A stretch of DNA of 62,758 nt from Sellimonas caecigallum (GTDB taxonomy: Bacteria; Bacillota; Clostridia; Lachnospirales; Lachnospiraceae): positions 1 to 62,758 of the forward strand of contig NZ_VIRV01000016.1 of assembly GCF_019754295.1 (NCBI RefSeq), read 5' to 3'. This document shows positions 1 through 8,646 of the stretch, one piece after another (positions within the stretch are counted from its first letter, which is position 1; every line of letters starts with the position of its first letter). Both the position numbers and the translations under genes were made by a program. The notes under the pieces were generated by a model, which saw nothing but the letters and a program-made list of their open reading frames with translations, made no database searches and was not told the DNA's origin.

Positions 1-24
1 TTAAGTAGAAGGAGGAACTATTTT

Positions 25-1326
25 ATGAGAAAGAAACTCATATCGGTACTAATGGTAACAGCAATGACCGCAGGTCTGTTGATAGGCTGCGGAAGTTCCA
101 GCTCAAATAAAGAGGATGGCAAAACCGAGGACGGCAAAAAGAAAGTAACTGTCTGGGCCTGGGATGTAGAGTACAATATCCCTGTAATGGAAGAGGCAGC
201 AAAGCGGTATGAGGCAAAACACGATGATGTAGACATTGAAATCATGGAATATGCTTACGATGATATTACCCAGAAGCTCAACACAAACTTAAGTTCTGGA
301 ATCACAGACGGTCTTCCTAATATTATCTTAAGTGAAGATGCAAACGTTCAGAAATATATCCAGTCTTATCCTGGAGAATTCAAAGATATGTCTGATATTG
401 TAGATTTTTCAAAATTTGCGGATTACAAAATAAAAGTTCTCACATTTGAAGATGGTATATACGGTGTTCCATTTGATATCGGAACAGAAGGACTTTTCTA
501 CCGTAAAGATTACATGGAGCAGGCAGGATATACGAAAGAGGATCTCACGGATATTACCTGGGATGAACTCATTGAGATTGGAAAAAAAGTAAAAGAAGTA
601 ACGGGAAAAGATTTGATGACAATGGATCCCAACACAATGACTATCATGAGAGATTTTATGCAGTCTTCCGGTACATGGTATTTCACAGAAGATGGGGAGC
701 TTAATATTTCCGGCAACCCTGTCATAGAAGAGGGATGCCGCATATACAAAGAGCTGATGAACAGTGGATCTATCAAACTAACAACCGGATGGGGAGATAT
801 GGCAGCAGCACTTAACAATGGAGATGTAGCTTCCATCATAAGTGGATGTTGGATCGTACCGACCATCACGGCACAGGAAGACCAGTCCGGCCTTTGGGAA
901 GTTACAAGAATGCCGCGTCTTAATATTGATCAAGGCACCAACTACGGAAATCGCGGCGGGTCCAACTGGCTCGTTTTGGAAAATGCAGAAAACAGCGATG
1001 TAGCTGCAGATTTTCTTAATGAGATTTTCGCAAATGACACGGAGTTCTATGAAAAAATCCTTATCGACATTGGAGCTATCGGGGCATATATTCCGGCGCA
1101 GTCAAGTGAAGCGTACAATGAACCGATTGAATATTTCAGCGGAGAACCAATCTGGGCCAACTTCGCAGAGTGGGCAAAAAAGGTTCCGCCGATCCAGGTA
1201 GGAGTATATTCTGACGAAGTAGATTCTGTTCTTGTCACACAGATGGCAAACATTTTGGATGATTCTCAAGATATACCGGATATGTTGGAAAAGGTAGAAG
1301 AACTTGTAAAAGCGCAAATACAATAG
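25..1326 (+). CDS. Sugar ABC transporter substrate-binding lipoprotein
   Basis: This is the extracellular solute-binding component (family 1 SBP) of a carbohydrate ABC importer, 433 residues long, anchored on the outer face of the membrane. The N-terminus is a lipoprotein signal: basic MRKK, a hydrophobic stretch, and lipobox LIGC with the acylated cysteine at residue 22, followed by a Ser/Asn/Lys linker. The mature part starts with a VTVWAW strand and contains the GNRGGSNW segment typical of sugar SBPs. The ATG follows AGAAGGAGGAAC at about 9-20. Two permease genes and a beta-galactosidase follow within 25 bases of each other, so the ligand is probably a galactoside or galactose-containing oligosaccharide; that is inference from context. 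No ATPase gene is in the window, so a shared MsmX-type ATPase is likely. Any regulator must lie upstream of the window. Confidence 0.93.
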   Translation: MRKKLISVLMVTAMTAGLLIGCGSSSSNKEDGKTEDGKKKVTVWAWDVEYNIPVMEEAAKRYEAKHDDVDIEIMEYAYDDITQKLNTNLSSGITDGLPNIILSEDANVQKYIQSYPGEFKDMSDIVDFSKFADYKIKVLTFEDGIYGVPFDIGTEGLFYRKDYMEQAGYTKEDLTDITWDELIEIGKKVKEVTGKDLMTMDPNTMTIMRDFMQSSGTWYFTEDGELNISGNPVIEEGCRIYKELMNSGSIKLTTGWGDMAAALNNGDVASIISGCWIVPTITAQEDQSGLWEVTRMPRLNIDQGTNYGNRGGSNWLVLENAENSDVAADFLNEIFANDTEFYEKILIDIGAIGAYIPAQSSEAYNEPIEYFSGEPIWANFAEWAKKVPPIQVGVYSDEVDSVLVTQMANILDDSQDIPDMLEKVEELVKAQIQ

Positions 1327-1348
1327 AAACAGATTTGGAGTGTAAGCT

Positions 1349-2242
1349 ATGAACAGAAAAACATCAAAAAGCTGGTTCCGGCTTGCAAGCAATGGATGGG
1401 CATTTGTGCTCCCATCCATTGTCCTCTTCCTCTGGCTCGTACTTTGGCCGATGATCAGTGCATTTCTCATGTCACTGCAGAAAGGAAAGGGTACAGTAAC
1501 AGAGTTTGCAGGTTTGGATAACTATATAAGATTATTCCATGATCCGGTCTTTATCAGCAGTACAATCAACACGATTACTTATTTCATTATTCAGGTTCCA
1601 ATCATGCTGATTCTGGCCTTGATTATTTCCTCGATTTTAAACAATCCTAGGCTTCGGTTCCGTGGATTTTTTCGAACAGCCATCTTTGTACCATGTGTGA
1701 CGAGTCTTGTAGCATATTCTCTTTTGTTTAAAAGTATGTTTGCACCAGACGGCATAATCAACCAAGTTCTTATGGCAATGCATATCATAAGCGAACCGAT
1801 TCCATGGCTCCTGGAAACGTTTTGGGCAAAAGTTGTCATCATCTTTGCAATTACATGGCGCTGGACTGGATACAATATGATCTTTTATCTTTCCAGTATG
1901 CAGAATATCGACAAAGGGGTTTATGAAGCAGCAGAAATCGATGGAGCAGGAGCATGGCACAAATTCTGGTACATCACAGTACCCCTTTTAAAACCGGTCA
2001 TCCTTTTGACTGCCATTCAGTCCACTACCGGAACACTGCAGCTTTTCGACGAAGTTGTAAATATTACATCCGGCGGACCGGCCAACAGCACGATGACCAT
2101 CTCCCAGTATATTTACAATCTGTCCTTTAAGTATGCCCCAGATTTCGGATATGCATCAACTGTATCGTACGCAATCTTTATCATGGTTGCAGTGTTGTCT
2201 TTGATTCAGATGAAAGTGAGTGGTGACAGAAATGACAAATAA
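1349..2242 (+). CDS. Sugar ABC transporter permease, MalF/UgpA type
   Basis: This is the first inner-membrane permease (297 residues) of the sugar importer that begins at base 25. About six membrane spans are visible, the first near residues 15-38. The coupling (EAA) loop reads EAAEIDGAGAWHKFW followed by ITVPLLKP near residues 190-215, the standard contact with the ATPase. The ATG is preceded by GGAGTG at a good distance and lies 22 bases after the binding-protein stop. The 3' end overlaps the next permease by 11 bases, so the two are probably translationally coupled. Family assignment is firm; substrate specificity is inferred only from the adjacent lacZ. Confidence 0.93.
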   Translation: MNRKTSKSWFRLASNGWAFVLPSIVLFLWLVLWPMISAFLMSLQKGKGTVTEFAGLDNYIRLFHDPVFISSTINTITYFIIQVPIMLILALIISSILNNPRLRFRGFFRTAIFVPCVTSLVAYSLLFKSMFAPDGIINQVLMAMHIISEPIPWLLETFWAKVVIIFAITWRWTGYNMIFYLSSMQNIDKGVYEAAEIDGAGAWHKFWYITVPLLKPVILLTAIQSTTGTLQLFDEVVNITSGGPANSTMTISQYIYNLSFKYAPDFGYASTVSYAIFIMVAVLSLIQMKVSGDRNDK

Positions 2243-3077
2243 GCAGACAGTAATCAATACCGGAAAGACAAGAAAAAGAGTGATATATGCCGTACAATAT
2301 CTGTTTCTCGGAATCATTTCCATCGTCTCTATCTTTCCCTTTGCATGGATGATCATTGGATCCACAAATAAAAGTATGGATATCACGCTTGGAAAAATGA
2401 CATTCGGAGATCAGTTTTTTATCAATCTTAAAAATTTGTTAGAAGCAGGGGACTTGCTGACCTGTCTGAAAAATTCGGCAATTCTCAGCATTTTCATTAC
2501 ATGCCTCAGTATGCTGGTGTGCTCCCTTGCAGGATACGGATTTGTAGTATATCAGAGTAAAAAGAAGGAATTTTTCTTTTCACTGATTCTTCTATCGATG
2601 ATGATTCCGACCTCCTCACTTGTAATCCCGATGTTCAAAATGTTCAACGGTATGCAACTTCTGAACACTAAAATAGGCGTGGTACTGCCGGCCCTCAGTA
2701 CAGCTTTTTTGATTTTTTTCTTCCGGCAGAATACAAAAAACTTTCCTTTCGAGACGATCCAGTCTGCCCGTATTGACGGACTTGGGGAATTCGGTATATT
2801 CTTTAAAATCTATATGCCTATGATGAAATCCACATATGCGGCAGCGGCTATCATCACATTTATGTCCAGCTGGAACAACTACATGTGGCCTCTCATCTCT
2901 CTGCAGACAAAAGACCAGAGGACACTTCCGCTCTTGATCAGCTCCCTCGGGACTGCCTACACACCGGACTACGGCATGATCATGGTCGGTATCATCATAA
3001 CGACGATCCCTTCCGCTTTGATCTTCTTCCTGATGCAGAAGAATTTTGTAAACAGTATGATGGGATCTGTAAAATAA
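2232..3077 (+). CDS. Sugar ABC transporter permease, MalG/UgpE type
   Basis: This is the second permease of the importer, 281 residues from the ATG at 2232. Upstream in-frame GTG codons at 2220 and 2223 are possible, but the ATG fits the family N-terminus better. It has about six membrane spans and the EAA loop QSARIDGLGEFGIFF followed by KIYMPMMK. It overlaps the stop of the MalF-type permease and is followed after 20 bases by lacZ, so the operon order is SBP-permease-permease-glycosidase. Function as half of the heterodimeric channel is established for the family; galactoside transport is inference. Confidence 0.92.
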   Translation: MTNKQTVINTGKTRKRVIYAVQYLFLGIISIVSIFPFAWMIIGSTNKSMDITLGKMTFGDQFFINLKNLLEAGDLLTCLKNSAILSIFITCLSMLVCSLAGYGFVVYQSKKKEFFFSLILLSMMIPTSSLVIPMFKMFNGMQLLNTKIGVVLPALSTAFLIFFFRQNTKNFPFETIQSARIDGLGEFGIFFKIYMPMMKSTYAAAAIITFMSSWNNYMWPLISLQTKDQRTLPLLISSLGTAYTPDYGMIMVGIIITTIPSALIFFLMQKNFVNSMMGSVK

Positions 3078-3097
3078 ATCAGGAAAAGGAGAAAGAC

Positions 3098-6000
3098 ATG
3101 CAAAGAGAATTGGTTAAACAACATTTGGCAGATCCGCGATTTTTCGAGGAAAACAGACTTCTTCCAACATCTGATCACTTTTGGTATGAAACAGAAGAAG
3201 AAGCCTTGAAAAAAAGAAAAATGAAACTTTATTTCTCGTTAAATGGTGCCTGGAGTTTTTTTTATGCACCAAATCCAGACAGTGTTCCGTCTGGATTTGA
3301 AAATCCGGATTTTTCCTGCTCTGGATGGGATACAATTCCAGTTCCGTCACATATAGAGCTGAATGGATACGGGAATCCACAATATACTGACACCGACTAT
3401 CCATGGGATGGAACAGAACAGGTCATTCCCCATAGAATACCTGTGAAACACAATCCAACCGGATGTTATGTAAAAATGTTCCAGATTCCACAATACATGA
3501 AAGGGAAACGTCTAATCCTCCAGTTTGAAGGTGTAGAAACCGCTTTTCACTGTTGGCTAAACGGCACATATGTGGGCTACAGTGAAGACAGTTACACACC
3601 TGCTGCCTTTGATATTACTGAACTTGTAAAAGAAGGTGAAAATAAACTGGCCGCGGAAGTATATCGTTTCTCTACTGGGAGCTGGCTGGAAGATCAGGAT
3701 TTTTGGAGAATGGGCGGAATCATGCGGGATGTTTCCATTTTTGCATTGCCAGATCTTCATATGAAAGATCTGGATATATCAGCAGATTTAGATTCATCCT
3801 ACAAGAAAGGGATACTAGATGTTCGGTGTACCTTTACCGGGACAATTCCTCCCGGAAGTTCTCTTGCTTGGAAACTCCTTGATGGAAGGATTCGGATGGA
3901 GGACATTGCAGAACGAGAAGAAGACATCATACTCTCTGGAAGTATGGAGCTAAACAAAAATAATTTATCATTCCATCAAGAGATTACGGATGTAAAAGCT
4001 TGGAGCGCAGAAATTCCCTATCTCTACCGTCTAGTCCTGCTTCTCCATTGCAAAGATGGTCAGATTATAGAAGCAGTCTCTCAGGATATCGGATTTAGAA
4101 AGGTGGAAATTCGCAATTCTATTCTTTGGTTTAACGGAAAACGTATGCGTTTGAATGGAGTCAACCGACACGAATTTTCTGCCAGAAAAGGGCGTGCCAT
4201 TGGAAAAGAAGAGATGGAATGGGACATCCGGTTCTTGAAACGAAATCATTTTAACGCGGTGCGCACAAGTCATTATCCGAATCAAAGCTACTGGTATGAG
4301 CTTTGCGATCGCTTTGGTGTCTATGTCATGGATGAGACCAATCTTGAAACACATGGCACATGGCATACGAGAAATTATGACTACACACTTCCAGGAAACT
4401 TTCCTGAGTGGCGGGATGCCGTCTTGAGCCGCGCCAGTGCAATGCTGGAGCGTGATAAGAATCATCCTTGCATTTTTTGCTGGAGTGTCGGAAACGAGTC
4501 ATGGAGTGGACAGAATCTCTTCGATATGAGTATGTATTTTCGCAACAGAGACAAAAGCCGTCCTGTACACTATGAAAATGTCTGTCATGACCGGATGTGG
4601 GGGAAAACTACAGACTTTGAAAGCCGGATGTACGCCACACCTGCAGAGGCGGAATCATATCTGAAAAACAATCCTGAAAAGCCATATCTGTTATGTGAAT
4701 ATTCTCATGCTATGGGGAATTCTTGCGGAAATCTTCATGAGTATACTGAATTGCTGGACAAATACCCACAATATTGTGGCGGGTTCATCTGGGATTATAT
4801 CGATCAGTCTTTGTATAAAACTGGACCGGATGGAAAAGAGTATCTGGCATATGGGGGCGATTTCTCTGATCGGCCAAGCAATTTCAATTTTTGTACAAAT
4901 GGCATCCTCTGTGGAGATCGTACGATTTCTCCGAAGCTTCAGGAAGTCCGCTATTTGTACCAACCATATCGGCTTTTTCCGCAGGCAGATGGAATCCGTA
5001 TCGAAAGTCTTCAGCTTTTCGAAGATGGTCATCGATATTATGTCAGATGGAGATTGGAAAAAGAAGGAGACTGCCTGAAATCCGGAAGCGTTCCTCTTTC
5101 CATAAAAGCAGGGGAAACCGCCTTTATTCCTGTAGACTTTTCTCTGCCGGATGAAGCAGGGGAGTATGTGCGGACCGCTTCACTGATTCTGACATCAGAT
5201 ACACCATACGAAAGGGCGGGAGAGGTAATTTGCTTTGGACAGTCGGTAGAATGTAGGACTAATAATTCTTCTTGCCACCCGGATATACACGCCACTATCC
5301 AAACCGTAGATGGGGACAGTAATTTTTCCGTTATCGGCACGGATTTTCGGATCACATTCCAAAAAAATACTGGAAAACTGATTTCATTTCATATCGGCGA
5401 TCTAGAGCTTGTGTACGATCCTGTCAACACACTGAAACCTGAATTCTGGAGGGCGCCTACTGACAATGATGAAGGGTTTCATATGGCACAAAAATGCGCT
5501 GTCTGGAAAACGGCGTCTCTTTATCCAGAGGTAAAGCAGACTGTTTTTCGCTCAGAAAATAGCACCGCACTCATTTCAATTTTGTATGATCTTGGAAATG
5601 GTGCATCCTGTCAGGTAGATTTTCAGATTGATTCCTTAGGGACGATGGATATTCACGAGACTTACCATGGATTAGCTGGACTTCCGTATTTGCCATGTTT
5701 TGGACTTTCCTGGAAATTTCCAAAGGTATTGTCCAGGGTCTCATGGTACGGAAAGGGTCCCGAAGAAACTTACCAAGATCGCCAGTCCGGAGGGTATCTA
5801 GGCGTCTATGAGACGACAGCGGAGCACAGCATATCCCCTTATGTCGTACCGCAGGAGTGTGGAAACCATACAGAAACTCGCTGGGTGGAACTTACAGATA
5901 CTAAGGGAACAGGTATCCGTGCAGAAAGTAGCGTTCCATTTGAATTTTCCGTACTTCCATACACATGCCATGAAATGGAATCTGCAAGACATCACTATGA

Positions 6001-6172
6001 ACTCCCTGCTCCTTACGCGACGGTCCTTCGCCTTCTGGAAGCGCAAACCGGCGTTGGCGGCGACAACAGCTGGGGTGCCTGGGCCCACGAACCATACATT
6101 CTAAAGGGGGATGAAGACCGTATTTTCCATCTCCGCATCAAAATCGTCCGGAATAACAATGGCCAGCAATAA
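3098..6172 (+). CDS. lacZ: Beta-galactosidase, GH2 (LacZ type)
   Basis: This 1024-residue cytoplasmic glycoside hydrolase is almost exactly the length of E. coli LacZ. The open frame extends upstream to 2885, but the ATG at 3098 with AAAAGGAGAAAGAC in front is the supported start. Domains in order are a jelly-roll sugar-binding domain with ending GYSEDSYTPAAFD, two Ig-like domains, the TIM barrel, and a C-terminal Bgal_small_N domain with TDNDEG. Visible motifs are GVNRHEFSA, RTSHYPN, the acid/base Glu467 in SVGNES, and the nucleophile Glu534 in LCEYSHAMGNS. It should hydrolyse lactose or terminal beta-galactosides brought in by the upstream ABC importer. No signal peptide is present, consistent with intracellular cleavage. 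Confidence 0.95.
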   Translation: MQRELVKQHLADPRFFEENRLLPTSDHFWYETEEEALKKRKMKLYFSLNGAWSFFYAPNPDSVPSGFENPDFSCSGWDTIPVPSHIELNGYGNPQYTDTDYPWDGTEQVIPHRIPVKHNPTGCYVKMFQIPQYMKGKRLILQFEGVETAFHCWLNGTYVGYSEDSYTPAAFDITELVKEGENKLAAEVYRFSTGSWLEDQDFWRMGGIMRDVSIFALPDLHMKDLDISADLDSSYKKGILDVRCTFTGTIPPGSSLAWKLLDGRIRMEDIAEREEDIILSGSMELNKNNLSFHQEITDVKAWSAEIPYLYRLVLLLHCKDGQIIEAVSQDIGFRKVEIRNSILWFNGKRMRLNGVNRHEFSARKGRAIGKEEMEWDIRFLKRNHFNAVRTSHYPNQSYWYELCDRFGVYVMDETNLETHGTWHTRNYDYTLPGNFPEWRDAVLSRASAMLERDKNHPCIFCWSVGNESWSGQNLFDMSMYFRNRDKSRPVHYENVCHDRMWGKTTDFESRMYATPAEAESYLKNNPEKPYLLCEYSHAMGNSCGNLHEYTELLDKYPQYCGGFIWDYIDQSLYKTGPDGKEYLAYGGDFSDRPSNFNFCTNGILCGDRTISPKLQEVRYLYQPYRLFPQADGIRIESLQLFEDGHRYYVRWRLEKEGDCLKSGSVPLSIKAGETAFIPVDFSLPDEAGEYVRTASLILTSDTPYERAGEVICFGQSVECRTNNSSCHPDIHATIQTVDGDSNFSVIGTDFRITFQKNTGKLISFHIGDLELVYDPVNTLKPEFWRAPTDNDEGFHMAQKCAVWKTASLYPEVKQTVFRSENSTALISILYDLGNGASCQVDFQIDSLGTMDIHETYHGLAGLPYLPCFGLSWKFPKVLSRVSWYGKGPEETYQDRQSGGYLGVYETTAEHSISPYVVPQECGNHTETRWVELTDTKGTGIRAESSVPFEFSVLPYTCHEMESARHHYELPAPYATVLRLLEAQTGVGGDNSWGAWAHEPYILKGDEDRIFHLRIKIVRNNNGQQ

Positions 6173-6190
6173 AGCTAAAGAAAAATTCAC

Positions 6191-6215
6191 GACAGCGGGA
6201 AATAATCCCGCTGTC
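6191..6215. terminator. Hairpin after lacZ, probably bidirectional
   Basis: A perfect 10-bp stem (GACAGCGGGA / TCCCGCTGTC) with a 5-base loop AATAA starts 18 bases after the lacZ stop. On the + strand there is no good U tract after it. On the minus strand it is followed by GTGAATTTTTCTTT, so it terminates better in that direction, which fits the possible minus-strand remnant next to it. Confidence 0.6.
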
Positions 6216-6222
6216 GCCGTAA

Positions 6223-6402
6223 TTATAAACGCATCGGGCCAACTATAGAAGAATCGCTTTTGTAAACGTAACTGTATGAATATACTACTCTTTTTGGGGC
6301 AAATTTTTTGTTCGTATATGTTGATTCCGCAAAAACTTTCAATTCTTCTTTCGAGATGATCCCTTCTGTATGATTACTTTTATCTATACTGACCGTCCGT
6401 CA
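6223..6402 (-). pseudogene. Possible 5'-truncated coding remnant, unknown family
   Basis: The minus strand is open for about 58 codons and ends at TAA (6223-6225), immediately before the hairpin at 6191-6215 that has a U-rich tail in this direction. The peptide is normal in composition (for example SKEELKVFAEST and FAPKRVVYSYSYVYKSDSS), but it has no start codon with a ribosome site and a stop lies directly upstream. I do not recognise the family. It could be the tail of a deleted gene, in keeping with the remnants that follow from 7 kb on, or a chance open frame. Confidence 0.3.
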
Positions 6403-6411
6403 AATGATAGA

Positions 6412-6440
6412 TTGAGCCTTTTTGAAAAATGAGGTATAAT
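6412..6440 (+). promoter_or_regulatory. Sigma-A type promoter of the GNAT gene
   Basis: TTGAGC at 6412-6417 and TATAAT at 6435-6440 are separated by 17 bases. Transcription would start about 28 bases ahead of the ATG at 6475, which carries the ribosome site AGAAGGAGAA. Confidence 0.8.
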
Positions 6441-6474
6441 CAATGAAACAACTACCCAGAAGGAGAATATTTCC

Positions 6475-7059
6475 ATGTATACGAATAACCTGATAATCAG
6501 GCCTGCCGTTCCGGGAGATGCAAAAGATCTGATATCGATCTATGCACCTTATGTGAAGGAGACAGCTGTAACATTTGAGTATGATGTTCCCGACATCCCA
6601 GAATTTCAGCGCCGCATCAAACAGACACTAAATCGGTATCCTTACCTCGTGGCGGAGGAAGGGGAAACCATCGTCGGCTATGCCTATGCAGGCCCGTTCC
6701 ATACCCGTGCAGCATATGACTGGTCTTGTGAGATCTCCATCTATCTGAAAAAGGACAGGAGAAGGCAGGGACTTGGAAAAACTCTTTATAAAACACTGGA
6801 GTCTGTCCTTGCAGCTCAGAACATTCTGAACGTGTATGCCTGTATCGCAGCTCCAAAAGAGGAAGATCCGTATCTTACGGAAGACAGTATGCGCTTCCAC
6901 AGTCATATGGGATTTCGGCTTACTGGAAGATTTATAAGCTGCGGCTATAAGTTTTCCCGCTGGTACGATATGGTCTGGATGGAAAAGCAGATTGGTCCCC
7001 ATCAGACATCCCAGCCGCCTGTCCGTTCTTTTGATGAAGTAAAGGATTTCTTTTTCTGA
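6475..7059 (+). CDS. GNAT N-acetyltransferase, phosphinothricin-acetyltransferase-like
   Basis: This is a 194-residue cytoplasmic acetyl-CoA-dependent N-acetyltransferase. The fold is readable in order: beta1 LIIRPAVPGDAKDL, the HTRAAYDWSCEISIYL strand, the acetyl-CoA pyrophosphate loop RRRQGLGKTLY near residues 100-110, and the C-terminal FHSHMGFRLTGRF followed by WYDMVWMEK. These are the marks of the PAT/YncA subfamily, which acetylates phosphinothricin, methionine sulfone or related small amines; the true substrate cannot be read from sequence. It has its own promoter and ribosome site and no operon partner. The last 18 residues after MEKQIG run beyond the usual domain end. Confidence 0.85.
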   Translation: MYTNNLIIRPAVPGDAKDLISIYAPYVKETAVTFEYDVPDIPEFQRRIKQTLNRYPYLVAEEGETIVGYAYAGPFHTRAAYDWSCEISIYLKKDRRRQGLGKTLYKTLESVLAAQNILNVYACIAAPKEEDPYLTEDSMRFHSHMGFRLTGRFISCGYKFSRWYDMVWMEKQIGPHQTSQPPVRSFDEVKDFFF

Positions 7060-7100
7060 TCTTCTGATTTTTCTAAGAAAATTCTTTCGTTTTTCCTGTT

Positions 7101-8204
7101 ATGGAAGCACTGGAATTGCGAATCAACCAACTTACCAAACAATACAAATCAAAAACTGCTGTAAACAACTTAAGTGTCACATTGACGCCTGGAATCTACG
7201 GACTTCTCGGAGCAAACGGAGCGGGAAAAACGACGCTTATGAGGATGCTCTGCGATATCCTGGACCCGACGTCCGGCTCGATTACCTATAACGGTATGGA
7301 TATCCGACAGGCAGGGAGCAGCTACCGTAACCGTATCGGCTACCTTCCTCAGGATTTTGGATATTATCCTAATATGACAGCACCGGATTTTCTTTTGTAC
7401 GTAGCTGCCCTGAAACACCTGCCATCTGATGAGGCATCGGCACGCACTGGGACTCTATTAAAAGCGGTAGGTCTTTCCGATATCGGGAAAAAGAAGATCA
7501 AGACATTTTCAGGTGGGATGAAACAACGGCTTGGTATCGCTCAGACGTTTCTGAATGATCCTGCTGTCCTGATTTTGGATGAACCGACAGCAGGGCTTGA
7601 TCCAAAAGAGCGGATACGTTTTCGAAATATGATTCAGGATTTTTCCGAAAATCGAATCATCCTTTTTTCTACTCACATTGTCTCTGATATCGAACATATT
7701 GCCACTGATATCCTTATCATGAAGGAGGGCAGCCTTCTTTACAAAGGACGGCCTCAGGACATTTCCACAACATTGGAAGACTTTCTTGCGACAGACTTTG
7801 TCATGGAACGCCTTGTAGATGATTACGGAGTACTGCACAGTGTAAAAGATCTAACAGGTATGGATGAACTTCCGCGTCTTGAGATGGCGGATTTCTATGT
7901 GGAGACCGTCCATGATATCGGATCTTCCATGATGTTTCTCTTCGGGAAACCAGGCTGTATGGACCTATGCTGTCTACGGTATGGCATCCCTTCTCCTTGC
8001 AACGTTGTTTGCCTGTGGATCTGTAAAAATCTTCCGGAGCAGACAGATTACATAAAACGAAAACAAACCACAATGCCGATTGAAAAGATCGGAAATTGTT
8101 TGCAATTTGTCATTTATATATTGTATAATTGCATAATAGCGAAAAGACTGGAAGGAGATAAGCAAGGATGCATCACGACACACAGACAGCAGCCAAAATG
8201 TTAA
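7101..8204 (+). CDS. ABC transporter ATPase with an aberrant C-terminus (damaged gene)
   Basis: The N-terminal 210 residues or so are a complete ABC ATPase of the ABC-2 exporter type: Walker A GANGAGKTT, Q-loop YLPQDFGYYP, signature FSGGMKQRLG, Walker B VLILDEPTAGLD and H-loop FSTHIV. After about residue 235 the sequence leaves the family and lacks the usual C-terminal LEDxYLYYF-like end. From about base 7935 the frame runs through a permease remnant in the wrong frame, through the promoter of the next gene, and stops inside it (8204, past its ATG at 8168). The start is also poor: the ATG at 7101 has no ribosome site, while a TTG at 7116 has GGAAG in front. I see no promoter in the 41-base gap after the GNAT gene. 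Probably a non-functional deletion product. Confidence 0.75.
   Translation: MEALELRINQLTKQYKSKTAVNNLSVTLTPGIYGLLGANGAGKTTLMRMLCDILDPTSGSITYNGMDIRQAGSSYRNRIGYLPQDFGYYPNMTAPDFLLYVAALKHLPSDEASARTGTLLKAVGLSDIGKKKIKTFSGGMKQRLGIAQTFLNDPAVLILDEPTAGLDPKERIRFRNMIQDFSENRIILFSTHIVSDIEHIATDILIMKEGSLLYKGRPQDISTTLEDFLATDFVMERLVDDYGVLHSVKDLTGMDELPRLEMADFYVETVHDIGSSMMFLFGKPGCMDLCCLRYGIPSPCNVVCLWICKNLPEQTDYIKRKQTTMPIEKIGNCLQFVIYILYNCIIAKRLEGDKQGCITTHRQQPKC
7954..8055 (+). pseudogene. 3' remnant of the cognate ABC-2 permease
   Basis: In the frame +1 to the ATPase reading frame, bases 7954-8055 encode 33 residues ending at TAA: AVWTYAVYGMASLLLATLF, then ACGSVKIFRSRQIT. This is a hydrophobic final membrane span followed by a short basic tail, as expected for the end of an ABC-2 permease. 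In intact loci such a permease (several hundred residues) follows the ATPase gene. Here only its last codons remain, joined out of frame to the ATPase, so a deletion has removed the end of one gene and most of the other. Confidence 0.65.
8100..8129 (+). promoter_or_regulatory. Promoter of the DUF1893 gene
   Basis: TTGCAA at 8100-8105 and TATAAT at 8124-8129 are separated by 18 bases. The ribosome site GGAAGGAGATA and the ATG at 8168 follow. It lies inside the read-through frame of the damaged ATPase gene, which supports the view that that frame is not a natural gene end. Confidence 0.8.
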
Positions 8205-8596
8205 AAGAAGGTAGTTATACCTGCGTATTTTGTAAAGGAGACTCCTATATCACAAGTACAGAACGCGGAGTAAAGCCTCTGCTTAGGCTGATTGACACCA
8301 AGCGTAATGTACATGATTTTTCCGTGGCAGACAAAGTGGTTGGAAAAGCAGCAGCGCTATTGTATGTGCTTCTTGGAGTAAAAGAAGTCTACGCTATTGT
8401 CATAAGCAAGGCCGCTTCTGAAGTTCTTCATAAAAACGGCATTCCTTTCACATGCGGCACAGAAACTCCTGCCATAAGAAATCGGACAAACACCGGATTT
8501 TGTCCAATGGAAGAGACAGTCCGGGAGATAGAAGATCCATATCTTGCATATGATGCAGTCTGCAGAAAATTAAAAGAAATCGAAAATCCCAGTTGA
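8168..8596 (+). CDS. DUF1893 family protein (TM1506-like)
   Basis: This 142-residue soluble protein matches the DUF1893 family known from Thermotoga TM1506, which has a cytidine-deaminase-like fold without an established reaction. Diagnostic stretches are SYTCVFCKGDS, TERGVKPLL, DFSVADKVVGKAAALLYV, LGVKEVYAIVISKAA and TGFCPMEETV. Cysteines in the FCKG and FCPME segments could be functional, but this is not established. It has its own promoter, an excellent ribosome site and a terminator, so it is a monocistronic gene that has stayed intact among neighbouring remnants. Confidence 0.85.
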   Translation: MHHDTQTAAKMLKEGSYTCVFCKGDSYITSTERGVKPLLRLIDTKRNVHDFSVADKVVGKAAALLYVLLGVKEVYAIVISKAASEVLHKNGIPFTCGTETPAIRNRTNTGFCPMEETVREIEDPYLAYDAVCRKLKEIENPS

Positions 8597-8620
8597 TGGG
8601 ATTGTGAACACTATCAAAAG

Positions 8621-8643
8621 AGTCAGCGTAAGCTGGCTTTTTC
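8621..8643 (+). terminator. Intrinsic terminator of the DUF1893 gene
   Basis: The stem AGTCAGC / GCTGGCT (one G-U pair) with loop GTAA is followed directly by TTTTTCT, 24 bases after the DUF1893 stop. Confidence 0.8.
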
Positions 8644-8646
8644 TGT

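Noticed and set aside
4695-5154. Overlapping + strand frames inside lacZ
   Set aside because: They are out-of-frame shadows of a complete GH2 enzyme.
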